A stretch of DNA of 64,000 bases, from assembly GCA_035772785.1 (NCBI GenBank), contig JAOCPU010000029.1:186001-250000 (forward strand). Direction: 5' to 3'. Of this stretch, positions 1-12,860 are shown in pieces (position 1 is the stretch's first letter; every line of letters begins with the position of its first letter). A program made the position numbers and the translations under genes. A model generated the notes under the pieces. It was not told the DNA's origin. It did no database searches and saw nothing but the letters and a program-made list of their open reading frames with translations. Source of the DNA: Phlebiopsis flavidoalba. Lineage: Eukaryota > Basidiomycota > Agaricomycetes > Polyporales > Phanerochaetaceae.

Positions 1-1639
1 AAAATGGGATTGCGGACGTACATCTTTTTCTTCTCGGCTTTAGAGACGGGTGACTTGAGCCCTTGGTCGGCGGGCACAAGCTGTTGCGATGCGGCATTGG
101 TCGTGTCGACGCCGTTCATTCGCACCTTGACGAAGTCCTGGTGGGCTTGGTTGACGTCGGTTATGGAGAGCATCTGAATGTACGGGTCCTGTCGGTCATT
201 GGAGGCTTCCTCGACCCAGTTACCGTAGTCGAACAGAGTATAAGTGTTGCGCACTGCATGAATGGTTAGCGAGGCACGCGGAGCCTACATGGCCATCACT
301 CACGGAAGGCCATGCCCAGAATAATGTCGTATTCTCCAAGCAGACTGAAGGCAGATGTGATTGGTTGGAACTGATTGCATGTTTAGTATCAGCAACGCAC
401 AATCCAGGATTTGACTTACCGTGCCAACACACACACGGGGTTACCCAGGGAGTTGACCACATTGAAGTCGCTGCTGACGAGATCCAGAGGGTGAAGGATG
501 GGGTAATCTTGGCCACCAAACTTGAATGTAACGAGTTCAGCAACTGATTGCAGGGAACGGTCCAGACTTCCAGGTCCTCGTTGTACTCGGCACCCTGAAC
601 ACGTCCGTAAATAGCATCCGACATGGTTCGGGGAACCTGTGGTAGCGTATATCCGGAATCGAGGACAACAACGAGTTGGTTGTCTGGTGACTTTCGGTAC
701 GATAGAATCGACGTCGATGGCCTGACCATCGGGCCCAATAACACCATGAGCGTCGGTATACACTTGCCAGTGCTGGTCTTCGTCTGTGAGCTTGTTGTGA
801 ACGGTCTCGACAGTAAGCTTAGGCATGCTTGTAATCTTCTCAAACCCTGGAACGACCTCTGAGATAGTGAGCTGGCCGGTGAAGGTTTGGTTTACGATCG
901 ACTCGCGGCCAAGCAAAAGGGTGAGGTAGTTGGACGATGTGCTGTTCTGCGAGAACATGCGGTTGAGCACACTGTTGCCACTGTCATTGTCGAGTTTGTC
1001 GAGGATGACCGAGCCAGTGTTTGGGCCGAGTCCAATGAGGCCCTCAAAGCCTTGAGATTTGATGTCGAGAGAGAAAGAGGATGTGTCCTCAACCAACACT
1101 GTACTGCCATTGATTAAGGTCGTGTGTAGCGTCGAGTCGTCACGTACAATATGCTTGGTTGGATACCTTATATCCTGCAAACTCAAGATCGGCGGCGTTG
1201 ATGTCACCTATATGACGCGTCAATATACCTCCGTCGGAGACGCGACACCGAGCACACGCACCTGCCGCGGTGCCCACGGCGTAGTTTACGGACACGGACT
1301 TCCCAAGGTCTTTGGTGTTAGGTACACTGCCTGTAACCCACAAATCCGAGCTGAAATTGCACAGGCGGTCTAAGCAAGGTGCCAAGGCCGTCAACTGCGG
1401 TTACGGACACACCTGCCCGTGTCGAGGAGTACAGGGATTTCCCTTCCACCTAATGTAATGTTGGCAATGTATTCCGCATTACGCGTGTTGTGAACCGGTA
1501 TTGAGGAGTTGTCGGCGCGGGCTTGCAGTGAGTTCGAGGCGAAAGTGGAGCGAACGGAAACAGAGAGATTAACAGCATGTACAACAGAAAGAAACGCAAG
1601 GAGAAGAGAGAAAGCAGAGTTTGGAAGACTTCGGAGCAT
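1..1639 (-). CDS. Pepsin-type (A1) aspartic protease, C-terminus cut by window edge
   Basis: Secreted or membrane-anchored endopeptidase of family A1. The start at 1639 is chosen because it opens a clear signal peptide (MLRSLPNSAFSLLLAFLSVV) lying inside a longer upstream reading. The first catalytic DTG (about 1415-1423) is split by an intron at 1351-1412; splicing gives DTGSSDLWVTG, the classic A1 context. The second catalytic motif, LDSGYTLPQVP, lies near 640-670. A conserved FKFGG and a later LGMAF segment follow, then an exon at about 1-247 that continues off the edge. The reading frame changes twice around the DSG exon without splice sites, probably indel errors. The neighbour at 2140-4064 is a divergently transcribed paralogue whose tail has a membrane anchor, so this one may too. 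The family call is firm; the exon ends are approximate. Confidence 0.85.
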
Positions 1640-2139
1640 GCGTGAACGATTTAAAAGAGAGTGATGAGTAAAAGAATGGAAAGCCTTGAGAAAGGCCGGC
1701 GAACTTGAACGCAGAGGTGGTGGTGGTTGAAAGAGACGACTTGAGCAGCCCGAGCAGTCTCGAAACTGGGACCCACAAGCGTTGCTATCCTCGGCATCCC
1801 CACGCCGAGCGTCTAGCTTGCCGTTCCCGGGACTAGGACCCGCGATAGACAATTGGGTCTCGAGAAAATATTGTCGTGAATGCCTCAACAATTCTCAACA
1901 GAATATTTTGATATATTTTGGGGCCAAATCGCGCAGCGGTGTAGAGTCAGTCCATCTACACAGGAACAAAGACCGCATCGGCGGCGCCTAGCAAGGCACG
2001 CACTGGAAAGTGAGACGCTTGATCTCCGTACTCACCGCCTCGTTGTTCTTCAAAAAACACACACCCATCTCGTCGTCTTTCGCCTGCGTGTACTCTTCTT
2101 TTCTCCCCTAAGCTCGCTGGGAGAGCTTTCTGTCAAAAA
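1640..2139. promoter_or_regulatory. Shared upstream region of the divergent protease pair
   Basis: About 500 bp lie between two divergently transcribed protease starts. There is an AT-rich patch near 1868-1925 and a pyrimidine-rich tract near 2080-2115 just ahead of the plus-strand start, which is common in fungal promoters. I see no clear TATA box. Coregulation of the two genes is an inference from this arrangement. Confidence 0.4.
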
Positions 2140-4064
2140 ATGCGACCAAGAGCATTGCCGTTCGTCTGTTCTCTGCTCGCGTTACCCGTGGACCTCGCGG
2201 ACGCGGTGCGGATAGGTCTCACCGGCCATCGCACGCCCGCACGCCATAACCTCCAGCGTAGAGCGACCCTAACAGGAACAACAACGCTTACTGACACCTC
2301 TGACATCACCTACACGACCAATATCACGCTCGGCGGGAATCAGTTTCTCAGTAATTATTGACACTGGAAGGTACGCGGCACGGGTTATACTACCGAAACG
2401 CGCGTGTGAACTTGACTGCAACTCGTGTACTTCAGTTCAGATCTCTACGTGACTGGAAACCGTACCAGGGAGTAATGACACTGGCAAAACTGCGGGCGTG
2501 CAGTATGCTATTGGGTCCGTGAAAGGTGAGTTTCGACTTTGAAGCATAGCTTGTCCCCACTCACACTATACAAGGCCCGGTCAAGACTGGTGACCTAGAC
2601 TTTGCGGGGTACACTGTGAGCAACCAGGCATACTGTGAGTGCCTCCCTCTCATCGCTTCAAGCACACTCCGACGCTGGACCTTGGATATCAGTGGACGTA
2701 CCCGTTAGCGGGAGCAACTCTGTGGGCTCCGGCCTCATTGGCCTTGGCCCCAATTACGGCTCGCAAGTGCACGCAGCGCTGGGGGATTCAAGTGGGGACG
2801 CAGTACTAGACCGAATCTTCAAGCAGAACACATCAACGCCCAATTATTTGACCATCCTGCTTGGACGAGAGGACGATCCGTCCGACAAGTTCCCCGGAGA
2901 TCTCACCATCGGCGAGATTCTGCCAGGTTATGAAGCTGTCACGTCTCAGACGAAGCTCAACGTGTCACAAGTTTCTATCAGCGCCATTGGTGACCAACAC
3001 TGGCAAACGTTGCTGGATGCTAGTGGAGTTATCGGTCCCGACGGCAAAGCCATTGATGTCAGCACCGGCGTGGCGTCGACCTCGAACAAGAAACAGCTCA
3101 CAGCTGTATTTGACTCTGGCTTCTCATTACCACAGGTACCATCGTGCGTCCAATCCTTTTTTTTCTCGGGGTCTTTCTTTCTAAACTCGGTCACAGATCA
3201 GGCAGTATCGGAAGCGATATACGGTGATGTGCCCGGGGCTGAGCTTGTAAAGGATCCCTCGCTTGGTGAAATTTGGACACTACCGTGCGATTATGAAATC
3301 AATATTTCGTTCAAATTCGGCGGGGTAGACTTCCCCATACACCCATTAGATACCTCCTTGGATTTTGAACGCTACCGATGACAATGGGGACAAGGTCTGC
3401 CTGGGTGCAGTGAGTCTTATCCAGCAAAATGCCGTATTTGCAATGCTCACCAAATTTCAGTTCCAACCGATATCCACCGCTTCCAGCTCGAACTTCGACA
3501 TGGTTCTGGGCATGGCTTTCCGTACGTTCCGTGGCCCTGGCCAGTCTCCACCGTTCTAACGATACCCCCAGTCCGCAACGTGTATCTGTACATCAACTTC
3601 GGCGACTTCGTCGAGGGCAAGGAGAACCAGACCGCCGATCCCTACATCCAGCTGCTCTCCACCACCAACGACACCTCAGAGGCGCACTCGGACTTCGTCA
3701 AGGTCCGCGGCAACTCCAAATCGTGGAACCCGAGCGGGACCGTGCTCGACCGCATCCGCTCGCACCTGCCCCTCGTGATCGGGCTCTCCATCGGCCTCGG
3801 CGTGCTGCTCATCGCGCCGCGTTCGCGCACCTGCGCGCGTTCTGCTGCCTGCGCGGCCGCAAGATGCGGCCCACACCCGCGGGCTTCATGAGCTTCCAGA
3901 GCTCGTACCAGCCGCTGCACGAGCCCGCGCCGCCGTCGTACGACATGCACGCTATGCCTGCGCCGAGCGGCAACTACGGTGGAAACAACTACGGCGGGGG
4001 CGGCTACGGCGCGCCGCCACAGCAGCACGGGAACTACAACAACCCGTGGGATTCGCATTACTAG
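2140..4064 (+). CDS. Membrane-anchored pepsin-type (A1) aspartic protease
   Basis: Paralogue of the gene to its left. It has a signal peptide (MRPRALPFVCSLLALP), then DTG split by an intron at 2371-2435; splicing gives DTGSSDLYV. A flap-region YAIGSVKG precedes the next intron (about 2526-2574). The second active-site motif, FDSGFSLPQVP, lies near 3112-3140. Further introns are visible at 3410-3460 and 3522-3571. After the catalytic part comes a hydrophobic membrane segment (LPLVIGLSIGLGVLLI, about 3766-3813), then a Gly/Tyr/Asn-rich cytoplasmic tail ending at 4064. Single-base frame breaks occur near 2350, 2457, 3375 and 3812. The one at 2457 looks like an extra A in a short A run, as expected for sequencing error. 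The domain plan fits basidiomycete cell-surface aspartic proteases. Confidence 0.88.
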
Positions 4065-4205
4065 GGGCGACGGACACGGGGAGGCGGTTTGTGGAATTTC
4101 GTTTGGTGATGTGATTTGTATTTACGCTTTTTTTGTTGTTTACCACGGACACATATTTCTTAACCTTCGTGCAGACCCCTCGGAAAATATCAATTGTAAT
4201 AGAAT

Positions 4206-4501
4206 GCGTTTCACAGCAATAAACAGTAGGCTACCGTTGATGAGAGCAAGTCAAATGTCGGAGCGAGGCGTCATTCAAATGGGCGGGTACGTTCACCACA
4301 GCGGTACGCACACAAGTATTGGCGAGGGGCCAGTGAACTGGGACCACCACGGACACTCGTATTTCTCACACTTCGTCGTGCAAAATCCTTCGGTAGATAC
4401 TACGCGCGTTTCACACCAATGCATCGACGAGAGCAAGCCAAAATCTCGGGGTCGTGTGTCATTCAAATAGGCGGGTACGTATACTACAGCTAGCGGTACG
4501 C
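4206..4501. repeat. Imperfect direct repeat, two ~100 bp copies, period ~195 bp
   Basis: Copies at 4206-4309 and 4405-4501 share the blocks gcgtttcaca, gagagcaag, gtcattcaaat, ggcgggtacgt and agcggtacgc in the same order. They lie just downstream of the protease stop. The rest of 4065-4992 holds short A tracts (about 4749-4760 and 4949-4957) and no supported gene; it is the intergenic stretch between the ends of two converging genes. Confidence 0.7.
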
Positions 4502-4992
4502 GACGTCAGATACTGGTACAACGGTCGGTCAGTCTATACCCAATCTACATAATAGCGGGGATCTAGATCTGCATCGGATAACCTGGGAAGAAGAGTGGTG
4601 GAGGAAGGACGAGGCACATGAAGGAGAGTGTACGCGAAAGTGTCGGAAAAGGTAAACGGGACTTTGGGTTTGGGTGTTTCTATAATACGAAGGGGGAATG
4701 AATGTATGTACGGCCGGGGTAATTACGGGGTCATAGAGTGAATAGCCCGAAAGAACGCAAAAAAAAAAAGAGAAAAGCGACGTCTAGGATGCATGATGCG
4801 AGAGTCCACGGCGGAGAGGAGGTCTAGGAGAGTCTATGAATGATGTTGCAAGCATATTACAGATGCGGCGGTGCGGGTCGTGTCTGGTATTACTCGGTGG
4901 CGGGTCGTAACGCGTGAAGCACGAACAGAGTGTATATGCAGCGATAATAAAAAAAAAGCTAAAGAAAAAGAAAAGATGGGAGAATAGACGGC

Positions 4993-7432
4993 TCAGCGCA
5001 GCCCCGTCGCGGCCTCGATCTCACTAAACCGCGGCAGCTCGACGCGCGCGTGCGACTCCGCGGGGCCCTTGACATCCTCGTCCGCGTTCAGGAGACTCTG
5101 CAGCCCCACGACGTGCGCGGGGCGGCTATTCGGCGACGCAGGGTTGCTCGACGAGAACTTGAGCGGTGGGAGCTTGATGGGCGGGGACGACGGGCGCGAG
5201 CTGGGGACGGACGGCGCCGCCGACGCAAGCGCGCCCTCCGCGCTCTCCGCGCTGGGGCTCATCCCCGCAAAGTGCGACGGCGTCATGCCCTCGTGGTGCG
5301 CCCGCGCGCCGTAGCTCCCGCTCGCCGGGCGCGCGCGCGCGGGTGGATCGGCGTCATGCCGAACGCGGCGCGCGACCGAGTGTTCCGCGATGTGGTGGTG
5401 GTGCGAGTGCTCGCGGCCGCTGTGCTGCTGCTTCGCGTGCGGCTGCGCCCAGTGCGGCGGCGGCGAGGGCGCGCGAGTGGGAGCTCGAGGCGCTCGCGGG
5501 GCCGCTGCCGACGGCGCCGGCGGTGCCGTTGTACAGCGAGTTGGCGTAGCTCCCGCGGGCTGCTGCCGCGCTGCTGCTCGGGGGCCGCTCGAGAGCTGCG
5601 GCGTCGGGAGGTACGCCGAGTTGCGCTCGCTCGAGTAGGGCGGGTATTTGTATGGACGCGTGGTGCGAGAGCGAGACGAGGTCGCCTGTGCTGTTGCGCT
5701 TCCGGCCGCCGCCAAACTTTCCGTTCGGCGGGGCTGTCGGGCGCAGCCATGCGGTGCCCGTGGGGGTAGGCCTCTGTCGGGCTGTCGAGGCCAGGCGGGG
5801 GCAGATGGAAGGGAGATGGAGCGCGGGAAGGCACTGCAGAGTGGATGTTCAGTTTTCGCATGCCACCCAGAAACGGGCTTGTCGAGGGCGTGAAGGCGAC
5901 GTCCGCCCCTGGCGTGCGGGTTCCCGTACGCTCCAGGCACATTGGGATGATCAGTCGGATATCCCGCTGAAGCGACAGGCGCGTGCACTGCCGCAGCACG
6001 TGTGGGGGAATGCGTTGGCATGAGGGAGTCTGAGTCTGAGCTGGTTGGGGACGGGCATTCTCATGACCTGCATGGAGGTGGGAGCGGTGCGAATGGTTCG
6101 GGTGGCCATGGGGGTGCGGCCAGGACGAATGCGCTGGGGTGGGGGTGTGAATGAGGATGTGCGGGGGCCCGCATGTCTCCTGCGTGACCGGCCGAGTATG
6201 GATGGGTGAGGATTTGGTCGCGGCGCATGCCTGACGCGCTGAGACGCCTGGTGTGCCTCTTCACGGGAACGTGGGCTTCGTCCTCTGGCAGCCTAGGCAT
6301 CGAAGCGTGGTGGTATTCGGCGTCGCGTCCGCGGGCGTCACATGCTGAATAGCCTCCGTCTTTCAGCCCTGCGTATGGGTAAAAACGGCGTCATCATGGG
6401 CGTTCGTAGATGCGCTTCAAGGGAATTGCTCACACGTCCATGAATGGGACAGAAATTTCCGCACTTTGCACGTGGCCCTCGTATTCAGCGCGTCGCAGCA
6501 CTTCAGAGTGTCGGATCTCGTACTCGGCGCGGCGGAGAGCCTCGGCACGCTCGAGCGCACTAAAGCTCGTCCATCGCCAGCGCTTGATTAGCGCATAAGT
6601 GAATGATGACGAATTTTGACGCAAGCACGTACGACGGGATCCATGCTCTGTGGGAGCCGGGAACCGTGCTTCCAAGGCGGCAATCGGCGCTGAAGACAGC
6701 CGTGGGCCGAGCGTACGATTCAAATTACTGAGTATATGGCGCGCAGTCAGCCTGTGAAGGCGGATACGACCGAACGGTACCATCGAAAGGCTATTGATGC
6801 TTACGCTCGTCGTCACTGTTGGCCCTACTGCGTGCCTTCTTCTTTACCAACACGCGCATAGTTGATTCCATCTTTCCTGTTTTCGGGAGGCGGAGCGGGC
6901 GTGCCTCGTGTGTTCGTTGTCCTCGTCAAACGTTTGGTCTACGCGCGGGCCTTGCCCTTACTGGCAGCGCCCCGCGTGTTGGTGGGCGGTGTGCCCGGCT
7001 GCGTGTACAGTATCCGAACACGAGTGTCTTGTTTGAGCTCGTTGCCCGACTCTCGAGGAATCGCATGTCGTCACGCCAGCGCGGAGGTCCTGGGTAACGT
7101 CAGCGCTATCCACGATAGTGGACGTATGTATCTTACAACAGTACAGTGGGCAGTGGACAGCGGTGTCGGACAGTGGGCCTTACGAGTCACAATGTGAATT
7201 ATATGTCAGTCACTGGCAGCGGACTGTGCAGAGGACGACAGCGGATCTAGGAACAAGACACGGACCGGGATGCGACACCTGGTGCTCGAGTCTGCTGAAG
7301 AGCGCGCGGACACATAACAGGGTACGGGGCAGTTTGTAGGGGCGAGCGACGACCTTCTCCGACATGCGGGGCGTCGGTGGAGTGCGGAGGTAGGGGCAGG
7401 TCGTGCGCAATTACAGGTGGACCCGCATCCAT
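4993..7432 (-). CDS. creA: CreA/Mig1-type C2H2 carbon catabolite repressor
   Basis: DNA-binding repressor of genes for alternative carbon sources, acting in the nucleus. The N-terminus carries zinc finger 1: RPYK then CVRA and FSRLEHQ at about 7255-7346, followed by a likely intron at the CAG/GTG junction. A damaged inter-finger linker lies near 7100-7130, and remains of finger 2 (an FSR...EL...RHS pattern) near 7010-7075. A basic stretch KKKARSRANSDDE lies at about 6808-6846, followed by ALERAEALRRAEYE (about 6510-6560), a His-rich segment (about 6060-6170), FTPSTSPFLGGMRKLNIHS (about 5830-5900), FGMTPIH (about 5340-5370) and the C-terminal ELPRFSEIEAATGLR. This order matches basidiomycete CreA as I recall it. 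Several frame breaks and substitutions blur the fingers, probably sequence errors. The start at 7432 is a best guess. Confidence 0.82.
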
Positions 7433-10400
7433 GGCCACTAGCAGGTCGGGTCGCAACCAACAACATGACCAATGAGCAGACATGTAATGGGGGCGACAGG
7501 GTCGACAGAAGCCCAGCAACGATACATATATCCTCGGTCTTAGCGAGATTTAAGCAGCAAAAGGAAGACCCAGACGCACGGTAACAGGTGGATGGGTGGA
7601 CGCTTGGAGGTGGGGAAATTGAATGCTCGAGCGAGAATTTCTCCTCGTCAGATGATTGCGAAGACGGCAGGCCTGCGCGTGGGAGGTGGGGTGCCGTGTG
7701 GGGAGGATACGGGAAGCGTATGTGGAAAGAGGGGTCGAGATGACGGTCTGCTGAGAGCAAGCGGGGACCTAGGGGTTATCTGAGCACCGTCAGAAATGGG
7801 ATGCGCCGGGTGAATCCACCGCCGGGAAGGAGGGCGAAGGAGGTATGGGGAAGAGATGGTGGCGGTGATTTCTGCTACGACAACAGATGCACGTAAGAGG
7901 CACGGCGGACGGTGCGCAAACGTGGGGAGTTAACCTAAAACGTGGCTCCGGGGTAAACACGAGCGGGGTGCGGCTGCGATGCGTGGGCGGTCGTCGCTGT
8001 CGCTGTCCCACGGCGTCGTGGGGCGGTGTCGAACCGGCGGCGGTGGTGGTGGTTCGTGACAGATGTGGGGACGATGTGGGGGGTCGTAAACCGTGAAAAA
8101 TGCAGGACCTAAATTTGACACAGAAATCGCACTCGACGGGCGATGTGTTTCGCCATCTCTCCCCCGCGGTCCGGCTCATCGCTTTGCCTTTCGGGGATAC
8201 CCCAGGCCGTACGTAAACACCGCGTACGTCACCGCTTTATTATGGCAAACCCTCGTCTACTTGGGTTCGCTCGCCCCTTGCCACCTTCCCGCCCGACTGA
8301 ATTGCGCGCAGAGTGGCCCAGATTTCATAGTGCGTAGGAACTATATATTTTTGCTCTCATTTACTGCGACATATTTGCAGCTCCAGCTGGCTCCACCACC
8401 ACCTCAGGGCGTTCCAGATACGAACCCCGCCGGGGGCTTTATCTCCAGATAAACGGAGTCCAAGTGGCTCGCCGCCTGCCTTGGCCATCGCCGACGGTCT
8501 GTGCGAGAGGGAGCGTTTCGTCCGACTTTTTTTTTCAATCAGGGCACAGGTGCTCTGCCATCTTCGCCCTCCCATATGTCTGCACCCGGTTCTATTCTGA
8601 TCGCGTCGTCATCGATTGCACGCCCGATTCGTTTCGATGCGCTCTTCGACACGAAACACCTCGAGGCGGAGCTTGCACGACTGCGTGCCATGGCACGGCA
8701 TCGAGCCCCGGCGAGCCCAGCGCACCAGTCGCGTCGCGCCATCCTTGCGCTCGCTGCACGTTTTATCGGCGCCGGCGACCTTGGCCCCTTATCTAGCCGC
8801 AGCGGCCATAGCTCCTGTCCTCCGGCCGTTTTGTCGACTTGCTGCGCTCAATCCTCGTCATCGCTGACATATATTTCAGCTCTGTACTGTCGCCTGCAGC
8901 CCTCCAGTATTTTCAACCGTCTCTTCCTCGAGCCCGGCCTACTGCGCGCTGCCCAAACGGGATGCTTCCGCCAGGGGGTGCACTCGGTGTTCGCCGGACC
9001 ATCAGTTGCGTTATCTTCCAGAAGCCAAGCAACGCAGGCGTGCCCCTGGCCCCCCGCATCTCTGGGGAAGCCTTGTTCTCCACAGATCCCCGAGGCTGCG
9101 GACGCTCGTCTACGCTCGTCTCTTTTTTGCGCTCCGAGCCACCTTGGTACTCCTTTTCGCACACTACCGTCAGGCCACCCGCGTTTCCAGACCGTCGCCA
9201 CAAAGGCTTGCGGTCACGCCAGCCCCCCAGACGTAGCAGTTTGCGTTCAACCGTCGCCGATCGCCCCCGCGAGCCCCACAGGTGACGCAGCGCTCCGTGC
9301 GTGCGTCGGAACGCAGCACGCAGTGCGTGGCGTTCTCCCGAGCGACATCCTGCTCGAGGTGCAGTCTCGGACGCCTCCAGAAGCGCGGCTCGTCGTGCCC
9401 CGCCAACCCCGCGACCCGAGTCTCCCCGGCGGCATCGTGTTGCTGTTGCTATTCCTGCGCCTGCGCCTGTGGCGGCTCCCCCGGTCCGCCACACAACGCG
9501 GACCTATGCCGGAAATGAAAATCAACGGAGGCGGCCCTCACCAGTTAGCCTTTCTACAGTGCATAGAGTGGACAAAGGATATACCGTGGATCAGCTGAAC
9601 CGTTCGTTGCATGACAATCATCCTCTCGCCTTCTCTGACGCGTGCGCTCGCCAAAGTGCCTCGCGAGCACTGTGGTACGGTAGTCTGCCTACCCGGGTAA
9701 AAACCTGGCGAATCCTGCTTGTATCGTACAAACACAGGCTAATTGCATCCAATGTCTCTCAGCGCGCCCGGCAACCCACCATTCATCCGATCTACATATC
9801 GCAAGGGTCCCCATATCCCAATCGTCCACTCGCGCAAGATCGTCGTCGTCGACGCCCAGAAGGGGCACATTCGCGTTGGGCACACACACAGAGTTTCTTC
9901 CTGATCGCTACGCCAGCACGGAGATAACGACGGTCGCGCAGACGCACACCCAGATCGACCCCACAAACCAGTCGCCCCGCGCGAGACCCAGCCCCGACTG
10001 GCGAGCTTACTCGACAGACAGACGGCGACTCGACATTTTTCTGCAAATGCCACCGATGCGTTTCGTCGGAGGTGGGTCGACACGCGTCACGACGCGTACG
10101 CCGCACGCGTCTGTTTCGCGTCCGCGGATAATCCGCGACTCAGCCGCGACGCGTCTGTGGGCGTGCGTAAGCCATGCGCGGGCGAAGCTCTGAACGCGTC
10201 TGCGGCGGCGACATCCTGGCGCGGGCAGGGTTCCTTGGCTCGTTGATGCGGGTGATAGACCTCGCGGGGCTTCGTCGGGCGGACAATTGTCGACGTATCT
10301 CGTGTCATGCATTGACGTGCGGTGTATCGTGGCGAGCACTCTATCGTACGGAGCAGTGTGCACGGTGTGTACGATGCAGCGGGTGTCAATAGACATAATT

Positions 10401-11522
10401 AAAATCAATGCAAGTGCGGGGTACATCAGTGTGTTCTTTTCTTGCCTGATAGATCGCCAGATCTTTCGTCCTTGTGCATTGAACGGGACGGGGCCACTGC
10501 ACATGGGCCTGCCGAGACCATATTGCGCGCACTTTTGGGGGTGCAAACTAATCGAGCAACTTAGCCCGAGGATACGTCGGGGCGTTGACTAGCGTTTAGA
10601 CCAACAACTTTCTCCGTACACATACTTGTGAGTGTTTCTCAATGGTTACGCGAGTACCTTCCTTCTGTAGATCAAGTGAGAGCTTGAACCTTGGTGGCTG
10701 TCAAACAGCAATTTAATAATGTACCGGTGACACATCGGTGGTACGGTGCACGGCCAGTCAGCCGACTCGAATCTTCTGCATATTCACGTGAACACAGGCT
10801 TCTGCGGACAGCAATCACAGTGTACGTACGGAGAGGTCTCTTTTGAGCGCATCGTAATAACGTCAAGAACGCCTTCCGCAAACCTTGCAGCTAGTCAATA
10901 TCACAACAAGATGTATCCACCCACTTCTCCGGCCAATCCAGAAGATTTCTCTGCAGGAAGAAGTTGCACTATCAAAGTTCAATCCGGTCGCAGCCTTTGG
11001 GTTAGCCTCCGCCGTGTGAGCTGCGGTCATTGGTGACTACATGCGCTCGGTAGTTAGGCCATTTTAGCCTGGTTTCGTGTGGGCGAAGGAGTTATGCAAG
11101 ACGTCAGAGCGGTCGTTGGAAGGTTTCGCGGACATGGTTTGGTGAGAAGGTTATGACACGGGTGTAGAGTCTCTTCGGGTAGTGGATGTGAGACTGATCC
11201 CCTCCGGCGTTTCTATTTTATATCGCTTGTATTTGCTCTAGGTAGGACGAGAGGGAACTACGGGTCATTCTCGCGGATAACAAGCGGGGTGTGCCATGTG
11301 GCGTGTGAGTAGTAAACGAGTTTGAGTATTTCCTTGGCTGAATCGGTATTGGCGATGACTTGCGAGCGATAGTTGCTCGGAGCCCTGGCCATGCGGTTCA
11401 ATGACAAAATCATACTCCGGCCTCCCGCTCACTCTGTTCAGGTGACATCGCACTGGGAAAAGAGAAAGTTTTTGACTTTGAATTCGAGCATTCATGGATC
11501 GATCTGTCATTGACGATGTGTC
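7433..11522. other. GC-rich stretch without a supported gene
   Basis: The first part (to about 8450) is presumably the long upstream region of creA; it is pyrimidine-rich on the minus strand. Beyond that I see only long open frames of the kind high-GC DNA gives by chance, including one of 365 codons at 8501-9598 on the plus strand with no domain I recognise. There is a T9 run at about 8527-8535 and an AT-rich dip at 8339-8357. No tRNA, transposon or coding motif was found by eye. A badly broken gene could be hidden here. Confidence 0.5.
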
Positions 11523-12860
11523 ATGCTATCCTCGGCAAACACCGAAGGCGCTAGTGAGGTCATAGCACGACTCCCAAGCCTTGGGCTCGACGACATTCAC
11601 GACGGATTCGATGACTACGTAAGTCTTCATTGCGTGCTCAAAGATATGTCTAATTCTCATGTCCCATGTAGCCTGACCGAATTTGAGCACAGATGTGAGG
11701 TGTGGAACGGCCTTGCAGGACCCCTGGATACATCCGCGCCTCGGCTGAATTACGACGTCCTCTTGTACCTCCTTCACTACCTCTCGACACCAGATCTCTG
11801 CAGCATTGCTGGACTGTGCAGTAGTCTGGTCAATCCAAACAAGAGCCCTCCTATATCGTGACGTTGCGTTCTCTCTCACCTCCCCTCGAGTTGTTCCGCT
11901 CGAATGGACTCTGCGTAATCACGCGCACCTCAGAGCTCTGGTCCGCCATATCTCGATCAGGCGCTCCTATAACGGCCCTCTATACGCTGCTTCTCTCGAA
12001 TGGATCTCTCTTCTTCCTGAACACAGCCTACAATCTGTCGAACTTTCCTTCTATGCGAACTATCATCTACTCAACTCTGTTCTGCGATACCCGGCTGTAC
12101 GCACAGCACCCAAGACAACCGCAGGGAACTCGGACTTGACAACTCGGCAAGGGTCAATGAGATACTTGGCTTCCCATCACTATCGGATCTCTCACTGCGA
12201 TTTGGCTGGTTCGCACCAGTCCTACAGCGCGGTTCCCCCTCACTCAAATATCTTACTTTATCAATGGAGGCATTATCTGACTGCTTATTGGAATTTCTTG
12301 CCGCCATATCCTCTGGCTGTTCCTTGGAGTGGACTTACTATAGATATTGACACAACTCTCGACGGGGCGTACATCAAAGTCTTGAAGCGCGCCCTTGCAC
12401 CACTACTCCCTAAGCTCAGACACCTATCCATCACGTCTTCAGGTCGACTTGCGCGCCGGCCATTTATCGACTCCCTCGCAATGTCCGATGACATCCATGA
12501 ACACCCTCTGCTGCGGATACGGTGCTTACTCGCCAGCACTCCTGGCTCAACTACCTCCAGCGCTTGCGGACACTTACACTAAATTGGGGAAATCATGGGG
12601 CATCAAACGATCTGGTCTCTGAATGGGGACTCCTCTTTCCCGGATCGCAGTCGTGCTATCTTCCCTTTCCGTCGGATCAGTATGCAAGCGAGATTCTCAA
12701 GCTTGCTGAGAGGAGTCAACCATTACTACGGAGGCTCATCCTCGCCCTTCCGAACGGCGAGTTGAAAGGCTGCGCACCGGTAGCGCAGGCATGTAGTGAA
12801 GCGAGGATTGATTTCCAAGCGATTCACACGGACGTTACATCTATGGACATTTCTGTCTGA
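11523..12860 (+). CDS. F-box protein with leucine-rich repeat-like C-terminus
   Basis: Likely substrate receptor of an SCF ubiquitin ligase. An F-box-like motif, RLNYDVLLYLLHYLSTPDLC, sits near 11740-11805, followed by a short Ser/Leu turn and LLYRDV, a pattern frequent in agaricomycete F-box proteins. Downstream are leucine-rich segments with LRR spacing (for example FPSLSDLSLRFG near 12170 and SLKYLTLSMEALSD near 12240, LPKLRHLSI near 12410, LQRLRTLTL near 12555). The coding path moves between frames near 11830, 12100, 12340 and 12540, so the gene is read as one locus with indels. A possible intron donor at 11619 is not needed for an open reading. The start at 11523 is the first ATG in frame with the F-box. 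The substrate is unknown. Confidence 0.7.

Noticed and set aside
5050..5769. A 239-codon plus-strand Arg-rich open frame
   Set aside because: Antisense shadow of the creA tail, which has recognisable conserved blocks.
8501..9598. A 365-codon plus-strand open frame
   Set aside because: Composition follows the GC-rich background, several overlapping frames are equally open, and no domain, signal or intron pattern is visible.
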